Below, in pieces: positions 25,598-33,662 of a DNA stretch of 64,000 nucleotides. The stretch is taken from positions 1 through 64,000 of the forward strand of contig DATBIM010000053.1 of the NCBI GenBank assembly GCA_036556905.1, in the 5' to 3' direction. The first letter of the stretch is position 1. Every line of letters begins with the position of its first letter. This DNA is from 40CM-4-69-5 sp036556905. GTDB lineage: Bacteria; Methylomirabilota; Methylomirabilia; Rokubacteriales; CSP1-6. The notes under the pieces are model-generated. The model saw only the letters and a list, made by a program, of their open reading frames with translations, was not told where the DNA came from and made no database searches. The translations under genes and the position numbers were made by a program.

Positions 25598-26580
25598 AGT
25601 CCGCGTTCGCGCTCGCGATGCTGATCGCCAGCAGCGCTCCGGCCTGGGCTGGCGGCTCGAACTACGCGATCGCCCCTGGCGCGCGGCCGGCGCTGGAGGG
25701 CAAGGTCTCGGAGTGGGCGGTGCCGACGCCCCAGTTCGCCCGTGATCCCGCCCCGGGGCCCGACGGCAACATCTACATCGCGGTGATGCGGGGCAACAAG
25801 ATCGCCCGCTTCGACCCGCGGAGGAAGTCCTTCACCGAGTGGAATCTGCCCGCTGGCGCCCAGCCCCACGGCCTGCTCGTCGATCGCGACGGCCAGGTGT
25901 GGTACACGGGCAACGGCAACGGCACGATCGGCCACCTCGACCCAGCGAGCGGCCGGGTCACCGAGCACAAGACCCCGGCGGGCGGCGACCCGCACACGCT
26001 CGTGACCGACGGCAAGGGGACGATCTGGTTCACCGTCCAGGGTGGCCAGCGGATCGGACGGCTCGACACGAAGACCGGGGCCATCACCGAATACAGGACC
26101 CGCGGCAACCCGTACGGCATCGCGCTCGACCGGGCAGGCCACGTCTGGTTCTGCCAGTTCGGGGGCGACCGCCTCGGCCGCCTCGATCCCGCGACCGGTG
26201 TGATCACCGAGATGACGATGGCGGCTGGCTCGCGTCCGCGGCGAATGGCCACAGCGCCGGATGGCTCGCTCTGGGTCACCCTCTACGGCAACGGCAAGCT
26301 CGCCCGCGTGGATCCGGCGGCGCAGAAAGTGGTCAAGGAGTACGCGCTCCCCGCCGGGCCCACCGGCGGGCCCTACGCCGTCAGCGTGGACGCCGCGGGA
26401 ATCGTCTGGGCCAACGAGATCCAGACCGACACCGTCGTGCGGCTCGATCCCGCTACCGGCGCGATGCGCGTGGTCATCCTGCCCTCGAAGAATGTGGGCA
26501 TTCGCAAGATGATCGTGGACGCCGACGGGCGCCTCTGGTACATGGGCAGCCACAACGGCCGCCTCGGTGTCATCGAGTGA
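25594..26580 (+). CDS. Vgb-like (virginiamycin B lyase-type) beta-propeller protein, secreted
   Basis: 328 residues with a signal peptide (1-21, cleavage after AWA). The rest is a seven-bladed propeller made of repeats such as GPDGNIYIAVMRGNKIARFDP, DRDGQVWYTGNGNGTIGHLDP and DGKGTIWFTVQGGQRIGRLD. Residues matching the Vgb catalytic His (HGLL, HTLV) are seen, but many family members are not antibiotic lyases. Given the neighbours, a structural or lactone-hydrolysing role in the PQQ oxidation pathway is as likely as streptogramin resistance. ATG 25594 overlaps the cytochrome stop. Confidence 0.82.
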   Translation: MKSAFALAMLIASSAPAWAGGSNYAIAPGARPALEGKVSEWAVPTPQFARDPAPGPDGNIYIAVMRGNKIARFDPRRKSFTEWNLPAGAQPHGLLVDRDGQVWYTGNGNGTIGHLDPASGRVTEHKTPAGGDPHTLVTDGKGTIWFTVQGGQRIGRLDTKTGAITEYRTRGNPYGIALDRAGHVWFCQFGGDRLGRLDPATGVITEMTMAAGSRPRRMATAPDGSLWVTLYGNGKLARVDPAAQKVVKEYALPAGPTGGPYAVSVDAAGIVWANEIQTDTVVRLDPATGAMRVVILPSKNVGIRKMIVDADGRLWYMGSHNGRLGVIE

Positions 26581-26978
26581 TGTCGGGCCTCCTCGTCGGG
26601 CTGCTCTTGCTGGCCGGACCAGCGAGCGTGGCGGCCAGCGAGGCCCTGTGGGACGCGCTGAAGGCCGGCGGCCAGGTGGTGCTCCTTCGTCACGCGACGA
26701 CCGTACCCGGCTTCGCCGATCCGCCCGGCTTCAGCGTCGAGGATTGCGCCAGCCAGCGTAACCTCAGCGACCAGGGGCGGCAGGAGGCCCGTCGCCTCGG
26801 CGCCGCCTTCCGGGCCCTGGCCAGCCCGCCGCCGGCGGCGGGCAACATCATCCTGGTCACCCACGGAATCAACATCGCGGCCGCCATCGGCATCCGCCCC
26901 GCCCAGGGGGAGATGATCGTCATCACGCCCCAAGCCTCGGGGACGTTCGCGGTGCGCGGCCGGATCTCGCCGCCCTAA
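26580..26978 (+). CDS. Histidine phosphatase family protein with internal deletion
   Basis: 132 residues including a signal peptide. The front half is typical of secreted phosphoglycerate-mutase-like proteins: VVLLRHATTVPGFADPPGFSVEDCASQRNLSDQGRQEARRLG. After AAFRAL the sequence passes straight to GNIILVTHGINIAAAIGI. Relatives have about 45-50 residues between, with an SSPWCRCLDTA-type helix; these are missing here without a frameshift. Both catalytic histidines (RHA and THG) remain. The ATG at 26580 overlaps the Vgb stop by one base (TGATG). It may be inactive or have a different role. Confidence 0.72.
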   Translation: MSGLLVGLLLLAGPASVAASEALWDALKAGGQVVLLRHATTVPGFADPPGFSVEDCASQRNLSDQGRQEARRLGAAFRALASPPPAAGNIILVTHGINIAAAIGIRPAQGEMIVITPQASGTFAVRGRISPP

Positions 26979-27442
26979 GGCTCCTCCTCGACCTCGCCCT
27001 TCCACTCGATGGCGATGCCGCGCTGAACCGACTGGGAGGCGGGGCAGCCCTTCTCGTGCACGTCGATGGCGCGGCGGGCCTCGTCGGCCTTGCCCCGGGG
27101 CACGCGGACTCGGTAGTGGACCTTGATGCGCGTGATGAGGGGCCGGCCGTCCACGTTCTCGATGAACCCCTCGGCCTCGGCCTGCAGGCGATCGGGCTGG
27201 GTGGGGATCTTCCGGGCCGCCAGCGCACCCGCCAGCGTGCCGGTCATTCAGCCGGCCACCGCGGCCACGATGTGGTCGAGCGTCGTCGGCAGCTCCTCCT
27301 CGGGCTCGACGCCATAGAATGCTTTGACGCCGCCGTGCAGGCCGTACAGCACGGGCTCGGGAAAGGGCTCGATGTAGGCGCGGCGCCGGGGCCCCTTGTC
27401 CTTCATGATGCGGACGCGCGAGACGTGCAGGACATCACCCAT
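26975..27442 (-). CDS. OsmC-family protein with in-frame UGA; candidate selenoprotein
   Basis: Read through, this is a 155-residue OsmC-like protein. Codons 1-64 (MGDVLHVSRVRIM ... LDHIVAAVAG) end at a TGA (27250-27248). The same frame continues MTGTLAGALAARKIP to a TAG at 26975, with the second redox site KGCPASQS. OsmC relatives have Cys exactly where TGA stands (AVAGC-MTGTL), the peroxidatic residue. A hairpin with GG in its loop lies just downstream (27220-27243). Sec insertion explains this better than random mutation because frame and homology are intact on both sides, but a nonsense mutation remains possible. Its stop overlaps the convergent phosphatase gene. Confidence 0.75.
27220..27243 (-). 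promoter_or_regulatory. Bacterial SECIS-like hairpin after the OsmC UGA
   Basis: Starting 5 nt after the UGA, CCGGCACGC can pair with GUGCGCUGG: nine positions, of which eight pair (two as G-U) and one is an A-C mismatch. The loop is UGGCGG, 14-19 nt after the UGA. Bacterial SECIS elements are stem-loops immediately downstream of UGA with a G among the first two loop bases. In GC-rich DNA hairpins arise by chance, so this supports but does not prove Sec decoding. Confidence 0.5.
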
Positions 27443-27463
27443 GGATTGCGCTCCTTTCCCGGC

Positions 27464-28942
27464 TCAGCTCTGGGAGCCGGACGCGACGCCGGGCTTGGCC
27501 ACCGCCCCGGGCTGGATCTCCTCGCCGGTCTCCGTCCGCGTCGGCCCGGCCGCCCCCCGCTCTTCACTCCACAGCAAGGGCAGCGCGAGCAGCGGCAGGA
27601 GCCCGATCATGCCGACCACGATCATGAGCTGGCCGAGGTTCGAGTAGTCCTGCTGGGTGACGTGGAAGAGCTCGTTCAGGTACTGGGTGAAGAGCTGGCT
27701 CGCCGAGAGCGCCAGGTTCATCAGCGAGGCCATGATGGCGAACATGGTGGCCTCGGCGCCGCGGGGCGCCGATTTGGCGATGAGCACGAGCATGGGGACC
27801 ATGGTGAGCTGCGCCAGCGGCGCTGAGATGGTGGTGTCGATGAAGGCCAGCGTGCGGGCGGTGACGCCCAGCCAGTCGTGGAGCCCATAGAAGAGGCCGA
27901 TGTTGGGCAGGTAGAGCAGGGTGCCCGCGATGACGACCCAGAACAGGGTGAAGCTCACCGGCCGCCTGACGATGGTCTTGCGGAAGACGAGGAGCCCGAG
28001 CAGGCTGAGCACGGAGCTGACCTGGGCCAGGAGCCCGAGGAACTTCTGGTCGAAGCCCAGGCGGTCCACGGCCCAGAACCCGTAACCCTGGCCCACGCCG
28101 GGCGTGGCGCGGAACAGGAAGATCACGATGGAGGCCACCGCCACGCCCCGCGAGATGCCGACCTTCTGGAGCAGCAGGCTGATGAGCACCAGCGAGACGA
28201 CGAGCACGATCTCCTGGGAAAAGGCGATCTGCAGCGTCTCCAGGCCCACGCCGAGGGCGGCGTAGCAGAGGCCGACCGCCAGGACCAGCCTGGCCTTGCC
28301 CCCACCGAGCGGTCCCCCCGCGGCGCCGGCGGCCGCGGCTGGCCGGGGGTGTCGCGCTCGCCGCCGCAGCCCGACGGCCACGCTCAGCGATACCAGGATC
28401 GGCAGCCCCGTGGCCACCGCGAACGTGGGGCGGGAACCGATGGTGCCGGCCAACCAGCCCGACAGATAGCCGACGCTGATCCCGCCGAGCAGCAGGGCCA
28501 TGCGCCCGAAGGTCTGGATCTGGCCAATCTCCTCGTCGGTCTCGGCCACCTCCACGCTGAGCGCATCGGCGACGACATCCTGCACCATGAAGCCGATCGC
28601 CACCAGCAGGGAGGCGACCAGGTACGCGCTCTTGGTAGCGACGCTGGAGGCCAGCAGCCCGTAGCCGCTGAGCGTGAGCCCGGCACCCAGCAGCAGGTAG
28701 GCCGTGCGGCGGCTGCCGAACAGCGGGTACACATCGGAGCCCACCCCGGCGACCATCTTCATGGACCAGGGAAGACTCAGCCAGAAGGCGATCCCGGCGG
28801 CCTCGGCGGGGGACAGCTTGAGCACGTCCTTCTGGAAAAACAGCTCCGCGACCCCTGTCACGGCGCTGGCGCCGTAACAGAAATAGGTGATCAGAATCGG
28901 GGTCCAGGAGAGCCGAAAGCCGCCGCGGAGCCCGTGCACCAC
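27464..28942 (-). CDS. Major facilitator / folate-biopterin transporter (BT1)-like membrane protein
   Basis: 492 residues with about 12 membrane helices. The opening LITYFCYGASAVTGVAELFFQKDVLKLSPAEAA and WSMKMVAGVGSDVYPLFGSRRTAYLLLG resembles the BT1 folate-biopterin family and its AAA-like MFS relatives, with the VQDVVADALSVEVAE segment equivalent to their QD-ADA motif. The substrate cannot be told from sequence. The gene starts GTG or ATG near 28942 and is 21 bases upstream of osmC on the same strand, so the two may be co-transcribed. Confidence 0.8.
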   Translation of the reverse strand: MVHGLRGGFRLSWTPILITYFCYGASAVTGVAELFFQKDVLKLSPAEAAGIAFWLSLPWSMKMVAGVGSDVYPLFGSRRTAYLLLGAGLTLSGYGLLASSVATKSAYLVASLLVAIGFMVQDVVADALSVEVAETDEEIGQIQTFGRMALLLGGISVGYLSGWLAGTIGSRPTFAVATGLPILVSLSVAVGLRRRARHPRPAAAAGAAGGPLGGGKARLVLAVGLCYAALGVGLETLQIAFSQEIVLVVSLVLISLLLQKVGISRGVAVASIVIFLFRATPGVGQGYGFWAVDRLGFDQKFLGLLAQVSSVLSLLGLLVFRKTIVRRPVSFTLFWVVIAGTLLYLPNIGLFYGLHDWLGVTARTLAFIDTTISAPLAQLTMVPMLVLIAKSAPRGAEATMFAIMASLMNLALSASQLFTQYLNELFHVTQQDYSNLGQLMIVVGMIGLLPLLALPLLWSEERGAAGPTRTETGEEIQPGAVAKPGVASGSQS

Positions 28943-29027
28943 GCCTTATCGTACAGCAGAAAACTTTCGGCGTTGCCGGGGGTTATATGGTCGGATGCGG
29001 TGTCGCGTCGTCACAGTGGTGTAGGCT

Positions 29028-29043
29028 TGGCAAATGGCTTGCT
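29028..29043 (+). promoter_or_regulatory. Sigma-54 (-24/-12) promoter match upstream of the patatin gene
   Basis: TGGCAAATGGCTTGCT has the GG and GC doublets exactly 12 bases apart, as in TGGCACG-N4-TTGCW. The -12 element is 23 bases from the ATG at 29066, leaving room for a start site near 29053 and the GAAGGGA ribosome site. No other promoter is apparent in this 123-base divergent gap. Confidence 0.6.
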
Positions 29044-29065
29044 TCCGAAGGGATTGAGAGCGGCA

Positions 29066-30157
29066 ATGTCGGTGATCGATCGGGCCCTGGCCTTCTGCAG
29101 ATCGCGGTGGCGGCCGCAGCCGACGCCGCCCGCCCGCTTCGCCCTGGCCCTGGGCGGGGGCGGCGTCATGGGGGGCATGTATGAAGTCGGGGCCCTGGCT
29201 GCGGTGGAGGAGCGGCTCAACAGCGCTGGTCAGTTTTTCCACGTCTACGTGGGCTGCAGCGCCGGATCCGTGGTGGCCTCGCTCCTGGCCAACGGCGTCC
29301 GCGCGTCGGAGATCTATCGCATCCTGGATCAGGACCTCGCCGACCCCCTGAACTTCCGGCGGGGGGCGATCTTTTCGCCGGACTCCTTCCGGCGGGCCGC
29401 GGGCCAGTTCGGTCGCATGATGTGGGCCTTCAGCAAGAACGCCATGACCGGCCTGAGGGGATCAATACCCGACATGCTGGCCCGGGCGGAGCGTGATCTG
29501 CCCCCCGGCTTCTTTTCCCTCGGAGCCCTGGAGCAGTTCATACGGGAGGCGATTGCCGCCCGCGGGTTGTCAAACTCCTTTACTGAGCTGCCTCGCACCC
29601 TCCTGATTCCCGCGGTCGATCTCGATCGCGCCGAGCGAGTGGTCTTCGGCCAGGGCCACCTCCGGGGCGTGCCGATCAGTGAGGCCGTCGCCGCATCCTC
29701 CGCGATTCCGGGCTTCTTCGAGCCCTACAGCATCGGAGGCCGCGATTATGTCGATGGGGGCGTGGGCTTCAGCGGCCACGCCGACCTGGCTGCCGAGGCC
29801 GGCGCCGACGTCGTCTTCGTGGTCCACCCCCTGGTCCCCAACCTCCCGGCCGAGGAAGCCAGTCCGGGAATGCGGGCACGGGGTCTCTACAGCATCATGG
29901 AGCAGACGAGCCGGATCTACGGACAGAACCTGCTGCAGCTTGGCCTGGCCACCCTGAGCGTGCGCTTTCCCCGCACGACCTTCTTCCTGCTCGAGCCGCC
30001 CCGCGAGAACTCCCCGCTGTCCGGGCTCTGTATGGGCTTCGAGGGGGCGCGCGCCGCGCTTCGCTTTGGCTACACCTCGACGCGACAGTGGCTGGACACG
30101 CAGGGCCAGCCGCTCCTCAAGCGCCTGCTGCCCGGTCCCGTCGCCTTCGCCCTCTGA
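29066..30157 (+). CDS. Patatin-like phospholipase (RssA-type)
   Basis: 363 residues from ATG 29066. The oxyanion-hole motif is ALGGGGVMGGMYEVGAL (28-44), the nucleophile elbow is GCSAGS with Ser65, and the catalytic Asp is in DGGVG (Asp230), giving a complete Ser-Asp dyad. Other family parts are PRTLLIPAVDLDRAERVVFG and SSAIPGFFEPYSIGGRDYVDGG. The last 100 residues are an extra helical region. It would hydrolyse acyl chains from phospholipids or neutral lipids, probably at the inner membrane face. A sigma-54-type promoter precedes it. Confidence 0.9.
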   Translation: MSVIDRALAFCRSRWRPQPTPPARFALALGGGGVMGGMYEVGALAAVEERLNSAGQFFHVYVGCSAGSVVASLLANGVRASEIYRILDQDLADPLNFRRGAIFSPDSFRRAAGQFGRMMWAFSKNAMTGLRGSIPDMLARAERDLPPGFFSLGALEQFIREAIAARGLSNSFTELPRTLLIPAVDLDRAERVVFGQGHLRGVPISEAVAASSAIPGFFEPYSIGGRDYVDGGVGFSGHADLAAEAGADVVFVVHPLVPNLPAEEASPGMRARGLYSIMEQTSRIYGQNLLQLGLATLSVRFPRTTFFLLEPPRENSPLSGLCMGFEGARAALRFGYTSTRQWLDTQGQPLLKRLLPGPVAFAL

Positions 30158-30174
30158 CGCCGGCGGCGGCCGGC

Positions 30175-31368
30175 TTACTCGATCACGCCCTTGGCCCGGA
30201 GGGCCGCGATCTCCGCGGACGGCACGCCGAGCTCGGCGAGGACGCCCTCTGTGTGCTCGCCGGGCAGAGGCGCGGCATGGCGCACGGTGCCCGGGGTGTC
30301 GGAGAGCTTGATGGCGATCCCGAACTGGCGAGTCTTGCCGAGCACGGGATGCTGGGCCTCCACGATCATCTGGCGGTGGGTCACCTGGGGATCGCGCACC
30401 ACCTCATCGACGTCGTAGACCTTGCCCACGCAGACGTCGGCCTTGACCAGCAGGTCGTACCACTCGTCGCGGTCACGAAGCTTGATGATGGTCTCGATCT
30501 CCCGGCGCGCGGCCTCCTCCTCGGCGTTGGCGGCACGCACGAACTGATCGGGGCGGCGGGCGAAGCGGGTCAGGTCGGGCCGGCCAATGGCCCGGCAGAA
30601 GTTCTCCCACAGCCAGGGCTCGGTGCAGGCGATCGTCAGCAGCTTGCCGTCCCGCGTCTCGTAGATCGCGTAGTAGGGGTAGGAGCCGCCCAGGAAGCCC
30701 TCGCCGCGCCGGGGGGCGACGCCGTCGCTGAAGAAGAACCGCATGTTGGGCGTGGCGGCCAGCAGGGCGATCGTCGTGTCGAGGTAGGCGATGTCCACGT
30801 GCTGTCCGCGCCCCGTGCGCTCGCGCGCGAAGAGGGCCAGCACGATGCCGAGCGCGCCGTGGAGGCTGGCGCCCGCGTAGTCGGCGACGAGGTTCAGCGG
30901 GATCGCGGGCTTGCGGTCCCGCTCGCCGATCAGGCCCAGCACGCCCGCCAGGGAGATGTAGTTGAGGTCGTGAGCCGGATAGCCGCGGGCGGGGCCGTCC
31001 TGGCCGAAGCCGGAGAGCGAACAGTAGACGAGGCGCGGGTTGAGGGTCCGGAGCGTCTCGTAGTCGGCCCCGAGCCTCGCCATCACTCCGGGCCGGAAGC
31101 CTTCCACGACGACGTCGACCGATGTCGCCAGCCGCCGAAAGAGGGCCTGCCCCTCGGGGGCCTTGAGGTTCAGGCTCATTGAGCGCTTGTTGCGGTTGAC
31201 GAAGGCGAAGGCGGTCCGCCGGTCCCCGTCGGGATCGCGGGGCCGATGGGGTTCCGGCGTCTCGATCTTCAGCACGTCGGCGCCCATGTCGGCCAGTATC
31301 ATCCCCGGCATCTCGGCGGGGGGCACTCGCGCCAACTCGAGGACTCGGATCCCGTCGAGCGCGCCCAT
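30175..31368 (-). CDS. CaiB/BaiF-type (class III) CoA-transferase
   Basis: 397 residues from ATG 31368, which overlaps the MmgE/PrpD stop (ATGA). The open frame runs upstream but only as antisense of that gene. Family motifs: LDGIRVLELARVPPAEMPGMILADMGADVLKIE, NRNKRSMSLNLKAPEG, CSLSGFGQDGPARGYPAHDLNYI, VADYAGASLHGALGI (catalytic Asp) and GQHVDIAYLDT. These enzymes move CoA between carboxylic acids through an aspartyl-CoA intermediate. Pairing with an MmgE/PrpD protein suggests activation and dehydration of a hydroxylated di- or tricarboxylic acid. Confidence 0.92.
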   Translation of the reverse strand: MGALDGIRVLELARVPPAEMPGMILADMGADVLKIETPEPHRPRDPDGDRRTAFAFVNRNKRSMSLNLKAPEGQALFRRLATSVDVVVEGFRPGVMARLGADYETLRTLNPRLVYCSLSGFGQDGPARGYPAHDLNYISLAGVLGLIGERDRKPAIPLNLVADYAGASLHGALGIVLALFARERTGRGQHVDIAYLDTTIALLAATPNMRFFFSDGVAPRRGEGFLGGSYPYYAIYETRDGKLLTIACTEPWLWENFCRAIGRPDLTRFARRPDQFVRAANAEEEAARREIETIIKLRDRDEWYDLLVKADVCVGKVYDVDEVVRDPQVTHRQMIVEAQHPVLGKTRQFGIAIKLSDTPGTVRHAAPLPGEHTEGVLAELGVPSAEIAALRAKGVIE

Positions 31369-32726
31369 CAATCGGCCCCGCCGAGCCGCGCGGTCAGCAC
31401 GCGGAGGTCGGGGATCTCCTCGAGATGCGCGATCTGCTCGGCCACGGCTTCGGCCTCCTCGCGTCCGATGACCGGGCCGGCACAGCCGAGAAATTTCTCG
31501 TGCAGGGCCGGCGCCGACAGCGGCCGATCGGGATGGCCGGAAGCGCCGCGGGCCGGCGCGCTGAGGATGCGCCCGTCGCGCAGCCGGACCGTTACCCGAC
31601 TCCAGGCGTGCTCCTTGAGCCCGCCGGGCAGGCTCCCGTCGACGACCATGGTGATCGCCGGCATGAGGGCCCGGACGTCGGCGTCGCGCACCTCGCCGTC
31701 CTGGAAGGAACCGAAGTCCAGGCGGCCGTCCACCAGAGCGGTGGCCGCACAGAATTGCATCGAGAACTTGCGCTCCAGGGCCGTGGCCGGCGCCGTATAG
31801 CTCAGGACGTCGATGGCGATGGGGTTGACGCCGATCTCGACTCCGGCGATCTCGGCCGCCGTGAGCCCATGCTGCCGGCGCAGGTCGAGGAGCGCATCGA
31901 CGGCCGGGTGCGTGAACGCGCAGGAAGGATAGGGCTTGACGGCGATGCCGGACTCCACGAGGTGCCAGCGCCGGCCGAGCCCTTCCAGGGCCGCCTCCAG
32001 GGCGTGGCCGCCGAAGGCCGTCACGAAGCCCTGCTTGCCGTCGAGCGCCCATTCCGACGCCGTCAGGCCTTCCCGGGCCAGTCGAGCCGCCAGCACGCCG
32101 TTCCGCGCCGCGTGACCGGCGTGATAGGGCTTGGTCATCGAGCCGAAGTTCTCCTGGAGTCCTGAGGCCAGCGAGGCGGCCAGGGCCAGGGCGTGGCGCG
32201 TCTGGGCCGGATCCAGCCCCAGCACCCGGGCCGCGCCGGCCGTGCAGCCCAGCGTGCCGATGGTGGAGGTGGCGTGCCAGCCGCGCTCATAATGCGTCGG
32301 GTTCATCCCGGCACCGAGCGCGGTGTCCACCTCGAAGCCCACCAGGTAGCCGAGGGCCAGCGCCGCCCCGTCCGCCATCTCCGCCTCCCCGCAGGCGAGC
32401 AGCGCAGCCAGCAACGGGGCGCTGGGGTGACCGATCAGGACGAACGAGCTGTCGTCGAAGTCATGGGCGTGGCCGGCCGTGCCGTTGGCCAGGGCCGCCC
32501 ACGTCGGTGCCGTCCGCAATCCGGTGCCCAGCACCGTGCAGAGCGGCACTCCGCCCTCGGCGCGGATCACCTCGCGCACGGCGCGGGCCACGGGCTCGCC
32601 GGCGCCGGCCAGCATGACCCCCACCGTGTCCAGGACCGCCCGGCGGATCGCGGCGAGCGCCTCCCGGGGGCAGTCGTCGAGCGTGGTCTTGACGATGAAC
32701 TCGCTCAGGCGGGCGATGGCCGTCAC
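31368..32726 (-). CDS. MmgE/PrpD-family protein (2-methylcitrate dehydratase-like)
   Basis: 452 residues from GTG 32726. Typical features: LDTVGVMLAGAGEPVARAV, ALANGTAGHAHDFDDSSF, ATSTIGTLGCTAGAARVLGLD, FGSMTKPYHAGHAARNGVLAARLAREGLTAS, GIAVKPYPSCAFTHPAVDALLDL and RKFSMQFCAATALVDG. The family includes iron-sulfur-free 2-methylcitrate and related dehydratases. Many paralogues in soil bacteria have unknown substrates, and coupling to CaiB here points to an organic-acid degradation module. Confidence 0.9.
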   Translation of the reverse strand: MTAIARLSEFIVKTTLDDCPREALAAIRRAVLDTVGVMLAGAGEPVARAVREVIRAEGGVPLCTVLGTGLRTAPTWAALANGTAGHAHDFDDSSFVLIGHPSAPLLAALLACGEAEMADGAALALGYLVGFEVDTALGAGMNPTHYERGWHATSTIGTLGCTAGAARVLGLDPAQTRHALALAASLASGLQENFGSMTKPYHAGHAARNGVLAARLAREGLTASEWALDGKQGFVTAFGGHALEAALEGLGRRWHLVESGIAVKPYPSCAFTHPAVDALLDLRRQHGLTAAEIAGVEIGVNPIAIDVLSYTAPATALERKFSMQFCAATALVDGRLDFGSFQDGEVRDADVRALMPAITMVVDGSLPGGLKEHAWSRVTVRLRDGRILSAPARGASGHPDRPLSAPALHEKFLGCAGPVIGREEAEAVAEQIAHLEEIPDLRVLTARLGGAD

Positions 32727-32807
32727 GCTCGCACCTTACCGCACTACCTGGCGTTAGGGAAGATGACGCCCGCCGACGGCACGCGGCCGCGCCGGCCGGG
32801 GCGAGAC

Positions 32808-33554
32808 TCAGCGGTACGTCGGCTCGACGTTCCGCCAGAACTGCGGATCGTGGCTGGGAAACACGCGGGCGCCGATCAGGCGGGCCAGCGTCTTGAGCCG
32901 CTTGATCGAGTGCAGGGCCAGCGTGGGATTCCACACGACGCCGGGCACGCGCTCGGCGTCCAGGTGCTCCTGCCAGTAGCAGGCGTCCCCGGCGAGGATG
33001 ACGGGCCCGGTCTCGGGCAGCTCGACGAGAAGTGACTGGTGGCCGGGGGTGTGGCCGTCGGTGCGCAGCGCGGTGATCCCGGGGGCGAGCTCGGTGTCGC
33101 CCTCGAGGAGGCGCCAGCGTCGGTCGGGCAGGTCGAAGTTCTTCCGGTAGTAGAACGGCGCGAAGAAGGCCGCGGGATAGTGGGCGTAGGCGTACTCGTC
33201 CTGCTGGACCACCAGTTCGGCGCGTCGGAATAGCTCGATGCCGCCGGCGTGGTCGAAGTGCAGGTGGGACAGCACCACGAGGTCGACATCGTCCGGCCCC
33301 AGCCCGAGCCTCGCCAACCGGTGGACGAGCAGGTCGGGCTCGGTGAACCGGGCCAGGGGATCGTTGCGGAGCAGGCCGGGAACGGCCCGGGGGGACAGTC
33401 CGGTGTCGAAGAGGATCACGGTGTCCCCGGTCCGGATCAGATAGCAGGCGACGGGAATCTGCACGCGCGCTCCTTCGTACTCTCCGTAGAAGAGCAGCGC
33501 GCGGGGCGCCCCCATGAACCCGTTCTGCAGCGCGTGCAGCGCCTGTACCCCCAT
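32808..33554 (-). CDS. N-acyl-homoserine-lactonase-type metallo-beta-lactamase-fold hydrolase
   Basis: 248 residues from ATG 33554; the frame is open further upstream only as antisense of the acyl-CoA dehydrogenase. The metal motif SHLHFDHAGG (HxHxDH) is intact, with further ligands in DGHTPGHQSLL, ILAGDACYW and FPSHDPQFW. The arrangement is that of AiiA/AttM-type lactonases, which open homoserine lactones or related lactones. It may be quorum quenching or catabolic. It is divergent from the acyl-CoA dehydrogenase with 108 bases between. Confidence 0.85.
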   Translation of the reverse strand: MGVQALHALQNGFMGAPRALLFYGEYEGARVQIPVACYLIRTGDTVILFDTGLSPRAVPGLLRNDPLARFTEPDLLVHRLARLGLGPDDVDLVVLSHLHFDHAGGIELFRRAELVVQQDEYAYAHYPAAFFAPFYYRKNFDLPDRRWRLLEGDTELAPGITALRTDGHTPGHQSLLVELPETGPVILAGDACYWQEHLDAERVPGVVWNPTLALHSIKRLKTLARLIGARVFPSHDPQFWRNVEPTYR

Positions 33555-33662
33555 CGCGCCCGGATGATAGCACCGCCGCCAGGCGCGGCCCTGGACGTCG
33601 TGCGAACGGCCCCCGGGCGAGAGTAAAATCCCACCAGGCCGCTGCGAAAGCGAGGATGCCGC

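Noticed and set aside
25594..26580. True virginiamycin B lyase (antibiotic resistance)
   Set aside because: Propeller homology alone does not show lyase activity; the gene sits in a PQQ oxidation cluster and has a signal peptide.
27878..29065. N-terminal extension of the patatin frame over the transporter gene
   Set aside because: The upstream 396 codons are antisense of the membrane transporter; homology begins at ATG 29066, which has its own promoter and ribosome site.
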